A stretch of DNA of 64,000 nucleotides from Agelas oroides (taxonomy: Eukaryota > Porifera > Demospongiae > Agelasida > Agelasidae), in assembly GCA_949130485.1 (NCBI GenBank), contig OX422187.1, forward strand, positions 2,100,659-2,164,658. Reading direction: 5' to 3'. Shown in pieces: positions 1-11,582 of the stretch; positions within the stretch are counted from its first letter, which is position 1; every line of letters starts with the position of its first letter. A program made the position numbers and the translations under genes. The notes beneath the pieces are model-generated. The model was given only the letters and a program-made list of their open reading frames with translations. It was not told the origin of the DNA and made no database searches.

Positions 1-49
<49 letters not shown>
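1..49. repeat. (CA)n microsatellite at the window edge
   Basis: A pure CA dinucleotide run opens the window. On the minus strand it lies in the ATRX intron that follows the last visible ATRX exon. Confidence 0.95.
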
Positions 50-50
<1 letters not shown>

Positions 51-102
51 ATACATGTGCACCATGCGTGTGCACACGTTCATACATCACCCATCCACCT
101 AC

Positions 103-2306
103 CTCAGGCCTTTCATAAGGCTTGTCAGGTTGTGTGGCAGCAGGGGGAGGAGGAGAGTAAGTGAACAGCTCCGCCAGGTCTGAGGCAGTGTAGTGCCTCC
201 CAATCTGTTTCTCATCAACCACACGCATCGAGAGGGATTGCTTGGTCACTTGTCTGTCATATATCTTCTCCTCCATTGTGCCCTGAAGAAATTAGAGACC
301 ATAATTCTAATTTCTCAAAACATTTGTGTGCAGACTGAAAGGTGTGTGTGTGCTTGCATGTGTGTGTCCGTGCGTGTGTGCGCTTGTGCTTGCATGACAT
401 TGTGTGTGTGTGTGTGTCTGTGTGTGTGTGCGTGAATGCGCATGCGTTTGTGTGTGTCTGTGTGTGCATGTGTGCGTGTCCGTGCATGTGTGCAAGTGTG
501 TGTGCGTGAGTGCGCATGTGCGTGCATGTGTGTGTGTGCATGCGTTTGTGTGTGCGTGTGTGTGTGTTTGTGTGTGTGAGCGAGAGAGAGCCTTGCAGCA
601 TATTACAGCATGAAAATAGCTGGAGTATGGAACAAACCTGCGCAAGTAGCCGGTAGACAAAGATGGGTTTTGTTTGACCAAAGCGGTAGGTCCTAAAGAC
701 AGCTTGCAGATCGTGGGAAGGATTCCAGCAAGCATCAAAGATAACAACCCTGTTTGCAGCCACAAGGTTCACCCCGAGAGAACCTGCTCGCGTCGAGATC
801 AGGAAGAGCCTCATCCTGTTGAGAGGTGTGGTGAGGAGGTGGGTGAGTGAGAGGTGTGGTGAGGGGGGTGGGTGAGTGAGAGGTGTGGTGAGGGGGTGGG
901 TGAGTGAGAGGTGTGGTGAGGGGGGTGGGCGAGTGAGAGGTGTGGTGAGGGGGGTGGGCGAGTGAGAGGTGTGCAGCATTGCGTACAGACTGAATATGCT
1001 TTGGCCAATCTACCTACAGTAGGAAGTCACTTATGTGAACTTCAGTTATCCGAACCACCAAAATAATGAAATTTTACTGTGCTTTAAATGGAAAGTGATC
1101 TGCTTTGCATTCAAATAGTATTGTTTCACTTATCCGAACATTTCAGTTATCAGTCCGGTCCCAACGTGTTTGGATAAGTGACTTCCTACTGTATGTGGTA
1201 TTAGACAAAGAACACATTCAAGCAACAGTAGAAGGGAGAGAAGGGAGAGAAGGGAGAGAAGGGTGTGGAAGGGTTGCAGCCTCGTCCCCGAGACATGCAC
1301 CCTACTCACGTAGCCACAACGAACCTGTTGTTGTTCTTGGCATTGAACTCAGCCATGTAGGAGGTTCTGATGTCGGACTTGGTGGACCCGTCCAGCCGAT
1401 AGTAGTCTATTCCTGGCGTCCAATCACCAAACTCCTGCTTGTTCAGAAACATCTCGATGATGTCAAGCGTCAGCAAACTCTGGGTAAAGACAAGCACCTT
1501 CTCCTTCAACTTCTCCGCCTCTTGCAGCAGCTCAAACAAGAACAGAAGTTTCCCGCTCATGTCCATCCTGGTCTCACATTCCTCTAAAAGAAGATCGTGG
1601 TACCAAAGGGGTGGAGAGTCTGGCCTCAGGGACACAGGTTGAGCAGGCTGTACCCCACTGGGGCCTGGAATACTGGAGCTTGTCGAGTCGGGTAGTGTCA
1701 CGTCTTCTGACTTCACCGATTTGATATTGCAGTCAATGATACAAGGATTGTCATTGTCTTCGTTGCCGCTAGAGAGAATGATGACATCATTACTGGGAGT
1801 CGTGGATCGTGAGTGAAGGTTAGAGGGGTGTGGACTGCACACAGAGCTACTTCGGCTACTGGCAAGAGAGCTGCCACACTGGGGTGAAGGCTGGAGAGAG
1901 GGAAGAAGAGAAGAGCAACACTCATCACTGGCCACAAAGATGAGGTAACTCTTCTCTCTTACATTTCACTGAAATCCTTACCTTCTTTTTCTTCTTTTTC
2001 TTCATGGTCTTCTTCTTGCGTACCTCCTCTTCCTCCTCGTCGTCCTCCTCCTCTTCCTCACTTCCAGATACAATGAACCCCCCTAGACTGTCATCACTCT
2101 CCCCGTACATGGCCAGACGCTCAGCCCGTTCATTCTGCCGCTGTTCATCAAGCTTGAGCACCCATGGGTGGTTCCACACCTGTGTGTGTGCATGCACATT
2201 ACAGTTCGTCATTAGCACTTGACACTTCAGGTTCCACTGACATGTACTAGTTCACAAAGAGAAACAAACGGGTTATAGAAAGGATATGCTATAGCTCAAA
2301 AGCACA

Positions 2307-2344
<38 letters not shown>

Positions 2345-5300
2345 CTCGTTCCCAGGCCTCCCCCGTTTCTACCTTCCGTTTGCGTTCACAATAATGCACG
2401 GGAGCGGAAGACCAGCGAAAAACGAGGAAGGCCTGGGAGCATTCATCACGTGAATGACGCCAGGTGGATGTGAGGTGGACGTAGGGGGGGGGCAGGGCCC
2501 AACCGCCAAAACAACGCACTGCATCATCCGTTCGAGCACTTTACCACAGTTTTGGACTCCAGACCTTAGCGTGATCGAAACTACCCGTCTTGACCGGTAA
2601 GAAACTTACTTTCGATACATATACTTGAATATCGGCTCCGCCCCTCCTATGTCCACCTCGCGTCCACCTGACGTCATTCACGTGATGAATGCTCCCAGGC
2701 CTTCCCCGTTTTTTGCTGGTCTTTCGCTCCGGTGTATTATTGTGAACGCAAACGAAAGGTAGAAACGGGGGAGGTCTGGGAACGAGGCTAATACACACAC
2801 ACACCTTTTGCAATGTTGTGAAGGTACTAAAGAGATCAGAGGAGGTGTGGTAGCCGCTGCCCTTGTCTAGGAACCTGCGGTACAGCTGGTCTTGCACAGG
2901 AGAGAGACGGATGTTCAGCACATACTCCTGCTTGGGAGGAAGACACTCGGCCAACACACGATAATCACGACGCTAGTGTGCATGTGTGTGTGTGTGTGTG
3001 TGTATGAGTGTTAGTGTGTGTGTGTGTTGTTGGTGCATGTAAGTAGGCAGTACATTATCAGATACAAATCCTCCACATGACATGTACACCCACCCACGTA
3101 CACACACCTACACGTGTACATCCATATATATACACCCACCTACCTCCACATGACATGTACACCCACCCACGTATACACACCTACATGTACATGCACATAC
3201 TCCCAAAACACACCCACCACACCCACCCACACACCACACCTACCTGTACAGAACCCACAAGTAGCTCGTGTAGGATGTGAGCTCGCAACTTCATCTTTCT
3301 CACATCATAGGGGGTGGAGTCCTGACATTGGCCGTTGGTAATAGGGTTCACAAACCGGTTCTTGAACTCCCGGATGGTGCCAAGAAGGCTCGGCTTCACA
3401 AAGCTCACCATTGTGTAGTCTGAGCAGAAGAGGGAGGAAGGGGGGAGAGCAAAATCAAATTTTTCACACACACCCTGCAGCCCATCGTGAAAAATAAGGG
3501 CTGGCCACTTTCACTAGGAAAACTGGTGCCAGTGGTCAGTTAGTTGCGGGAAGGTATTGATCGCAAACTGTCACATTGTCAGTGCAAGCCATGGCACCCA
3601 CGAACTTACAAGCTGGCCACGCACCTGGGATGACATACATGTATAAGCAATCTGATTGGTGCGACAGCATGCCGATATGCTTTATAACTAGAAAATGTAG
3701 AACATTGTGGGGGCGAGCCTGAGCAAGCAGCTACTATGGCTACACATGAATAGACTAAGCTTCACGCTGAAATCATGAGCTGAATTGCTAGTGTTCATGA
3801 GTGCCGTTTATGCATGACCCTTACCTGAAGCGATCTCAACCCGGTGTGTCATTTTGTACGGTCTGCGGGCAGTCTGCCGTTGATGCCGGGTCGGTCCGTA
3901 GCTGCTATGACAAACATAAAGTAAGGTGCCGTGCGTGCTTCAACTTGAGCCGTCTCCGGGTTGGCGACGCTGCACTCTGGCAGTAGCCCAGCATTGCCCT
4001 TCACCTATTGAGGCTACCTACTAAGTGCATGAGGACGTTCAATTTTCGGGAAGTATTTAAATGCGCATTTAAAATTCACGGTATATGGCCGCAAGCATAG
4101 ATAGATACACACACAGTTCCGCAATGCAGTCCCGCTAGTGTGGGGTTCGCTCAGGCTCGCCCCAATTAGGCCCAAGTTTTCCTAGTGAAAGTGTCCAGAC
4201 ACTGATTTTCGACAAGGCCGCAGGAGCACACACAAATTTGATTTGGGGACGAGACTAATGTTGTAGTCTAAACAACAAACAGATCACTCCCAGGATGCCA
4301 CCTCAGAACAGGGTCTACAAACTCTGTATGTCGCCATGACAATACCGCAGTGTTGTTGTAGGTAGAATCTAATACTTATGACATGTAAGGTACAGGTATA
4401 GGTAAGACCTCTCCTAAAATCACCATCAGGATCTACTCAAAGAAGGAAATACATCTTACACTCAAGGAGGTTGTTCTGCAGTGGTGTACCGGTGAGCACA
4501 ATCCTGCCGAGCGTTCTCACTTGGTTCAGGACCAGCGAGATGTTGGATTTTGAGTTTCGCATCACATGACCCTCGTCACACACAACCAGGTCAGGGCCTG
4601 AGGTGGAGGAGAGAGGAAGGGAGAGAGGGAGGAGGAGGAGGGAAGTAGAGAGAGGGGTTCTGTCAATACAGTGAAAACTGGCATATCAGACATGATACCG
4701 TAGATCGGGAAAATTTCGCTCTTAAAATAATTTTGCAGTCGAGACCAACCGCGAAAATGTAACACACGAAAAACAAACAAAAAAAACATGCGGCGATGAT
4801 CAATGAATAAGTGTGCGGGGAAGTCCACCCCCCCCCCCCCCCCCCCCCCCGGGAGGTAAATGTCCAATCGACGACTACAGCTGGCGATACCTGGCTCTCT
4901 CGATACCTCGTAGTAGACTAAACACTAGGAACGCTCCAGGCGCTCGTCCTTATTGTAACCGTCACTCTGTTAGAAAATTTTTGCGGATCGAACGAAACAG
5001 CGAAAATTTAACACCATGAAACCTGAAGACAGAGGTACATGGATCCAGGCCTGGGTTCCACTGTACTCCCCCTACTTCTCCTTCTAACACACCTGGGTCA
5101 AGAAGGAACTTCTGAAAGTCCTCCTTCTGTGCTTTTCTCTTCATGTGCTTCCCTTGCGCAAGGTTTCGGAACATGTCATAGCCAATGAACATGATGCCTC
5201 CGCCATCAAACCATCTCCGGAGTCGATGATAACGCTGCTTTGTTCCTGGTGATGTCATGAGGAAGATCTGGAGGGTTATTGAAAGAGGAAGGGTTAAGAG

Positions 5301-8300
5301 GAGAAGAGAAGAGGCAGAAAAGGAGCAGCAAGGAAAGGGGAAGGGTGGAAAGAAGAGGAAGGAAGGGAAGGAGGTAAAGGATGGGGGCAGGGTAGAGAAG
5401 GAGAGGTGGGGAGGGGAAGGAGGAAGAGGACATGGACATGGTAGGACAAGGAAGAATAGAGGCAGAGAAGGGAGAGAGGAAAGGCAGGAGAAAAAGGGTA
5501 GGGGAGGAGGAACAAGAAGAAGAAGGAGCAGCAGAAGGGAAAGTGGTGCTTACGTTGTAGTCGCACTTTGAGTAGGGTATCCAGAGGTTAAATTCGTTCA
5601 TCCAGTTGTGTATGGTGTTCACAGGGCTGAGGATGAGGACACGAGAGACCCCACTCTCCTGACAGTTTAGAAGTGCATCGATGAAGGCAATCACTTGAAG
5701 GCTCTTCCCAAGGCCCATGCAGTGGGCAAGGACGGCACCACCTCTCTCCCCCGTCTTATTGAGATTCTCCACAACAGCATTGTAGAGAAACTTGATGCCC
5801 TCTCTCTGGTGTGGCTTGATGCGACGCACAAGGGATCTCCGTACCTCCAACCTGACCTCCTTCGTTTCCTCATCCTGCTCCAAAATCAATCTGGCCTCGT
5901 CTTTAGTATCACTGTCACCCAAGAGTTTTGCCCTCTTTTTCAATCTCTCCATCCTCTCCCTCTCCATCCGCTGAGCCGTTCTGGTGTCCACTGCCAACTT
6001 TGAATCAGTAATCAATTTTCGAATTTTCTTCCGTTTCTTGCCGGGAGTGGCACTCTTGTCTGGCGAACCCTCCTGGGAGTTTTCAGCACTGCTGCTGCTC
6101 TCCATCTTGTCCTCTCGTTTCACTTCAGCTTCTTGCTCAGAGTCCATTTCGCTGTCCGATGTCAAAACAGATTTCCTCACTCTCCGTTTCAGTCTTGGAC
6201 CTCGGAGTGAGAGATCTTCAAAGTCGTCATTGTCTGAGGACCGGAAAGCAGCTCTTTTGAGCTTCTTTGTTTGTGGTTTGCGTCTCTCACCCTGATCTTT
6301 AGAACTTAGCAACCCCTGGATGCGCTTCTTGCTGCCTCGTGTCCTCCCAAGAAAGCCACAGTCAGAATCCGATGAAGACCCAATTTTGCTTCTTGTAGCA
6401 TAGTTGATGGCCCTGTCGGAGCGCAGCGGAGTGGCAAGCATGGAAGGTGAAGGGCTGTGTAAACCACCACCACCACCATCATCATCATCATGAGAGACCT
6501 GGGATCTCAAGTTCCATCTTTCACTTTCAGATTCACTTCCTGATGAAAGAGCACTTGCAAATCGGCTCTTCTTCTTCCTGGTCATTTTATCATCACTGGA
6601 GGAAGCTGAGCTCATCGAAAGGGGACGCTTCTTTGGGTTTTTCTTCTGAGAGAGAAGAGGTTGGCCCTCGAAATCACTATCACTAAGAACGGAACTACTC
6701 AAGCGACGAATTCTTTTCTTCCTTCTCTTAGCCACTTGTTCTGGCTTCACAATTGCACTGACAGTTGAACTGACTGACAAAGATTGAGGCTCTCGGCCTG
6801 GATTACCCGAGGTGTCTGAGTCTGTTCCAGAATTGGCTGATTGCACCTCACGTTGGCGTTGCTGTTTCCTGCTTCTCTTCTTCTTGTGTACTCCACAGTC
6901 AGAATCAAACAAACTGGAGTCCGACATCGAAACATCATCTGTGTTCACTTCTAACGAGTCACTGGAGCCATGATTGCTGTCACTCTCACTGGACGAGTCC
7001 TGCCATAAGCTGCTTCTCCTTCTGCCTCCACCACCTCTCTTCCCAGACGACCCCGAGCTCTTGTTCTCCCCTCCACCTCCCTTCCCCGCATCGACTCCTG
7101 AACTATCTTTACCCTTGCCCCCGCCTGACTTTGAACTTTGTTGGTGTTGCTCATTGTCCTGGCTCCCCTTCCCTTTCGCGCCTCCACCATCCATCTCTTG
7201 GTCACTTCCACCATCGTATGCAGGAGAGGAACCAAGACTGGTTCGTCTTGAACTCTTTCTGTTCGGAGAAAAACCAGAAGTACTGGTACCTGCAGCTCCA
7301 CTGTTCCCCCCATTGCCACTAGAGTCTGAGGGATAAGAGGGCTTTGAACTGTGGCTGCTGCTTTCGCTCGAGTGGGAAGACTCCTCACTGTCACTACCAA
7401 ACTCTAACTTCTTCCTAGCTATTTGTTTCCTACGGTGTGGCCGGTTCCGATAGTAATCGCACAGAGCCTCGCAAAGCGTCTGCTGCGTGGAGAGTGGAGA
7501 AGAATCGCACATAAAGCAGTTCCAGTCAGTGCCTGGAGAGAGGATCTTCTTGAGGTAGCTCTTGCCGGCCGAGCGGGCGATGCAGCTCTGACAGAAGCTC
7601 TTGTCACACGTGTCACAACACACCAGGTTCCCACCATCACCACACAGTGTGCAGTATATCTCACTTCCTTCTTCAATTGTAAAGGTACCATTCCGGAACT
7701 TGTTCAAACACTCCTACAATAAGAAATACACACCATACCTACACCATGCATATGAGTAGCTCAAATCACATGACTTCACAGGAACAAAACACACCCATGA
7801 TTTTGCAGGCAGAACATAATAGGTGCCCATTGATACATACATACATACAAACATACATACACACATGCATACATTGTACATATATGCATGCATACATACA
7901 TACATACAAACATACATACATACACACATGCATACATACATACAAACATACATACACACATGCATACATTGTACATATATGCATACATACATACATACAA
8001 ACATACATACATACATACACACATACATACATACACACATGCATACATTGTATATACATACATACATGCATGCATGCATGCATCCATCCATCCACCCACC
8101 CACCCACCCACCCATCCATCCATCCTCCACTGTACATACATATTTACAGTTAAGCTTATGCTCAGCCTCTCCCACACACGTAAAGAAGGTCTGGTATTCC
8201 GAGCCACTCCTCACAAGACAAGAAATGCTATTTTACTATGCAATCTAGCTTCGTTCCCAGGCTCTCGCCCACCTTCCTGTTACTTGCAGTGGGAGAGAGC

Positions 8301-8512
8301 CTGGTAAATGTTTTACAATGTTTTACTATTGGCAGAATAGGTAAAGTTGTTGCAGAGTCAGTGAATTGCTGTAGTATGTACCAGCCAGCTAGGTGGCCAT
8401 CCTTACCATGCATATGAGCACCTTCAGTCTTGGGTGGGAGTGGATGGGCTGGTCGCTCCAGTGGATCCCTTTGCCACACCCTGTGCAGTCGATGACTTCA
8501 GGAAGAGATAAC

Positions 8513-8553
<41 letters not shown>

Positions 8554-10663
8554 TTGGATATATTCAAGCTATTAGATAGCCAAACCTCAAGCTGCACTCA
8601 AGCTACAGAGCTAAGCATCAGGCTAAGCAATGTGCCAGGCCACAAGCCACAAACCCAAGCTACAAGCCTACACCACACCAAGCTGTGTTCCAGGCCATGA
8701 GTGAGGCCACAAGCCTTGCTACAAGCCCCCACATGACGAGTAAAAACCATGTGCCTGGCTACAAGCCCACACCACAAGCCAGGCTGCAAGCCAAGCCAAG
8801 CAATTAGTCAATACTGTCCTAAACATCATTTGACCTTCCATGTGCGGTTATATACGAGTGTGTAAACACAGAAGTTAGTTTAGCATAACACAAGTCTTGT
8901 ATCTGGAACAGCTTAGTACAACTGGTCAAACACTTGCACCACTTACCTCTGGACATCTTGTCCTTCCCCTTGGGTGACTTGTCGTCCTTACCCAGTTTCC
9001 CTTGTAGCACAGCCTCTTTCTTCTCCTCTCCCTTCCTCCCACTGACACCGGCCCCACCATCGCTCCTCTTGTGACTGGAGACACTCTTCTTCAGACCACT
9101 ACTTTCTCGCAGCTGTGAACTCGGGGGGATATCAAAATCACTTTCTGAGCTCCATTCTTGCTTGGGAACTTTCAATTGACTTGATACAGCGAGCGAGATC
9201 TTTGGCAATGAGGCTTTCTGAGAGCTGGCAATCTTCTTGGGGTGGGTTGCTTCTGTTTTCGACTTCTTTCCTCTTGCGGTACTACCTAGGCTCGGCTCAG
9301 GTTTCACATTAATTTGTGGGACCGAATAACTTAGATCCATTTCATCCCCACTTTTGTGGAAAGAGCCGATGGTCATGTCAGAATCAAGAGAACTTTCCCT
9401 TTCTCTCTCCCCTCCTCTCTCCCCTCCTCTCTCCTTAGTAGCCTTCAGATCCAGTCTTGCACCAGATTTCACACCAAACTCTTCTACCACTTTCCAGGGC
9501 AGTCTTTCCACCACAACTGAACAGGGCTTCAGTGGCTTTTGCTGGTGATACACAAATCCTCCCCCTTTCATCGACTTGGACGTGCTTAACTTCAGTAACT
9601 TCTTGGGCTTCATTCCGGTGGAGTAGCTGGCCCGAAGTTCGTTCAGAACAGTTCTAATCCCAGAAGGAGTATACTCAGAACAGAGAATAGAAGGACTAGG
9701 AGTGGGGCTCATTTCCGAGCTGGGTGTTGATAGCCCTGAATCCATCTTGGTTGATGTGGGGACAGGAAGACACTCGGGGGCTCGAGTTTCAAAGTCTGCA
9801 TGGTCGGAAAAGTCAGCGGGATATTCTGGTGGGGTTTCATAATCCTCGGAAGTTTCTGTGATGTTAAAAGTGGACACTTGCACCACCTCGTCCAAATCTT
9901 CCAGGGGGGTTGGGTTACTGCTTCCAGTCGGAGTGGTGCAGGCAGTATTAAGTGTGTGATCAAGGGGCTGCCTAAAAGGAGCTGATGTGTGACAGGGCAC
10001 CCTACCACCATTTTTACCTCCTGTGCTTGTGATATGAGCCTGAGTGTCTATCCTTTGGCTCCGAGTGTGAAGCTGTCCTCTCTCAGACTTTGTGCTGCGA
10101 TGCCTTGGCCTATACTCCCTCATTTCCTGCTCATCGGATGATTCACTTTCCGAACTTTGCTCACTGTACAAAGATTTCACACTCCTCACACCGTACTTCA
10201 TATTCCTTGTATCGGATCGAGTCCACCGACGGTTGTCATAATCCTCGTCGTTCCTAAAGAAGGTGACCACCTCCGCTTGGGCTCTGGGTGTGTCTTTAGG
10301 GGGTATGTCCTCCACAGGGAGATACTGGCGGGACATTGGCAGCTGGATGCTGCTTCTGGAGTATACTACAGACTGTGAGTTATTGAACCTGGCATTGGAC
10401 AGGCCCACACGGGGTTCTGTACCAGGGGGACCGATGACAATCACTGGGGCCTCGAGGTGCTCGGGACTACCACACCATTCCTCTTCCTTCTTCCTTTGTG
10501 AAGTGAGGTTGGCTAGAGGATTATAGGTGAGTTCAGTGGCTAGTTGAGAAATCTGAGATACCTTCGACCAGATTTCTAATGAAAGATCTCCTTTCCCAAT
10601 TTTGGTTTTAGAGTCAGTGTCTGAGTCATTTTTGCCTTCGATACGGCGCAGGCTACGAAACAT
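103..10663 (-). CDS. ATRX: ATRX-type SWI/SNF chromatin remodeller (C-terminus missing)
   Basis: ATP-dependent nuclear remodeller that deposits histone H3.3 at heterochromatin and repeats with DAXX (family knowledge). Exons read on the minus strand: 10663-8947, 8495-8407, 7713-5554, 5267-5093, 4597-4460, 3419-3244, 2972-2805, 2180-1982, 1890-1310, 815-638 and 282-103. The ADD domain is split between exons 2 and 3: a GATA-like CxxC pair (IDCTGCGKG, then LICMEC) followed by a PHD finger ([17 protein letters not shown]). A long acidic/serine-rich linker follows. Then come Walker A HCMGLGKS, the DEGH box (CDEGHVMRN), motif [12 protein letters not shown], and the helicase C lobe with [19 protein letters not shown] and YRFGQTKP. 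An acidic/lysine stretch is inserted at 1982-2100. The first exon opens at ATG 10663 without alignable sequence upstream, so a further 5' exon is possible. The residues after 103 lie outside the window. Confidence 0.95.
821..972. repeat. ~26-bp minisatellite in ATRX intron
   Basis: About six copies of a GAGGTGTGGTGAGGGGGGTG-type unit sit directly against the 3' splice site of the ATRX exon at 815-638. On the minus strand it is CACCACACCTCTCA, so it supplies the polypyrimidine tract of that acceptor. Confidence 0.8.
1017..1191. mobile_element. pogo/Tigger-like MITE, 175 bp
   Basis: Terminal inverted repeats CAGTAGGAAGTCACTTAT at the left and its complement at the right, with inner CAGTTATCCGAAC / TTGGATAAGTGAC motifs. 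The element is flanked by TA at 1015-1016 and 1192-1193. Termini of the form CAGTnGnnnnTCACTTATCC with TA duplication are typical of pogo/Tigger non-autonomous elements. There is no coding capacity. It lies in an ATRX intron. Confidence 0.75.
2342..2790. mobile_element. Long palindromic MITE, TAGYCTCG family, copy 1
   Basis: A ~449-bp element with arms of about 170 bp. The left end AGTCTCGTTCCCAGGCC is matched by the complement of GGTCTGGGAACGAGGCTA at the right. It is homologous throughout to the copy at 33475-33918. It is inserted in a CA repeat, so its target duplication cannot be fixed. It lies in the ATRX intron between the exons at 2805-2972 and 1982-2180, only 14 bp from the donor of the former. 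Confidence 0.8.
3686..4155 (+). mobile_element. ~470-bp repeat with GGGGCGAGCCTGAGC termini, copy A
   Basis: The ends carry GGGGCGAGCCTGAGC and its complement. The same sequence occurs inverted at 41411-41937 and as a degraded fragment at 29558-29660. I see no protein with recognisable domains; the short frame at 3801-3986 has no known motif. It is likely a non-autonomous DNA transposon. The outer boundaries are approximate. Confidence 0.65.
4669..5063. mobile_element. pogo/Tigger-like MITE, ~395 bp, with poly-C tract
   Basis: Left end TACAGTGAAAACTGG, right end complementary to it (GGGTTCCACTGTA), with TA on both sides (4667-4668, 5064-5065). It includes a run of more than 20 C at about 4829-4850. 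It lies in the ATRX intron between the exons at 5093 and 4597. Confidence 0.6.
5280..5545. repeat. Polypurine tract in ATRX intron
   Basis: About 265 bases of almost pure A/G on the plus strand, which is polypyrimidine on the ATRX sense strand. It fills nearly the whole intron between the exons ending at 5554 and starting at 5267. Confidence 0.9.
7837..8113. repeat. (CATA)n tetranucleotide microsatellite
   Basis: Imperfect CATA/CACA/CATG repeat ending in a (CCAT)(CCAC) stretch, in the ATRX intron that splits the ADD domain. It is open in several frames on both strands only because of its periodicity. Confidence 0.95.
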
Positions 10664-11582
10664 GGATTAAAAGAGAAATACTTGTGAAGCTTAGGGTAAC
10701 AAAATCTACATAGTTTGTGGTAATGTGATAGGGGAGGGATCCTCACCTTTTGTCCTTTAAAAGATGGTTGTGGTCACATTCCTGTATTGATGGAAGCATA
10801 GATAGTATATAATGGCATGTACAGAGGAGCAGCCTATTCCCTCACAGTGTCAACACACTATAAACAGATCAGCTCAACGCTCGACCCCCAAAAACAGGTA
10901 TTCATTTGATGTCTGTATCCCCCCTCCCCCACCCACGGATTACCCGTTTGTCCAGGGGGTTGATGCCATATTATACAGGTAGTTCGTACTGTAATACACA
11001 CGGGGGTGGGGAGGGAAAGGGGGGTACAGATATCAAATGGAATAGCCCAATGATGTAATACCATGGCAACCAAATGCTCCGAAAGCAAAGGGGCTATATT
11101 CTGCTCGATAGAATTCCCTCTAGGATTAAAACAAGCTTGAGTATTCAAATCGACCAACACTTTAACTAGTCTCGTGGTCAGGTCTGGGCACGAGACTACA
11201 CATTAGCTGTATTTATAATAGAACATAACACAGTATCCTCACTGAGTCATCTAGCAGGGCGGACAGTTTTTGGTTAAAGTTTGCCAGCAGGCTGATAACA
11301 CGGATGTCCAGGTTCATCTGTCTTGCTTTATACCAGCAGCTAACCCCGTTCAGATATCTCAAGGTCACATTACACCCTACAAACCAGCCTGGAGCTAAAG
11401 CTAAAACAGTTCATTTCTGCGAGGATGCGACCTATGCTAAAACCAACTGCTCCTGGCGGCAACTTTTTAACGCAGACCATGTGGCACGTGCAAACTAGAC
11501 CGAAGGCGCGTGATCAATACAGTGAAAGTGCCTAATAATCACGTGATGGGTGCCCCCGTCATTAGGGCTGAAATTGTTACTG
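10664..11582. promoter_or_regulatory. Divergent ATRX / FANCF intergenic region
   Basis: About 0.9 kb separates the visible ATRX start (minus) from the FANCF start (plus). A palindromic E-box TCACGTGA lies at 11539-11546, 37 bp before the FANCF ATG, and a second CACGTG lies at about 11484. A 32-bp TAGTCTCG...CGAGACTA palindrome is at about 11170-11201. A possible non-coding ATRX 5' exon with donor AAAAG/GTGAGG lies near 10750. No TATA box is evident. Confidence 0.5.

Noticed and set aside
3801..3986. Possible zinc-finger-like peptide in the ~470-bp element
   Set aside because: Cysteine spacing fits no known finger, and the frame is not kept in the inverted copy at 41411-41937.
4829..4850. Poly-C tract as a regulatory i-motif (also 23385-23399, 60404-60428)
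   Set aside because: Homopolymers of this length are common in this repeat-rich sequence and their exact length may be unreliable; no positional pattern links them to genes.
5984..7336. Several plus-strand frames of 100 aa or more
   Set aside because: Antisense shadows of the large ATRX exon, whose acidic/serine-rich codons leave the opposite strand open.
7714..8307. Overlapping CMYVCMY / IHTYIHT frames on both strands
   Set aside because: Translations of the CATA repeat in an ATRX intron.
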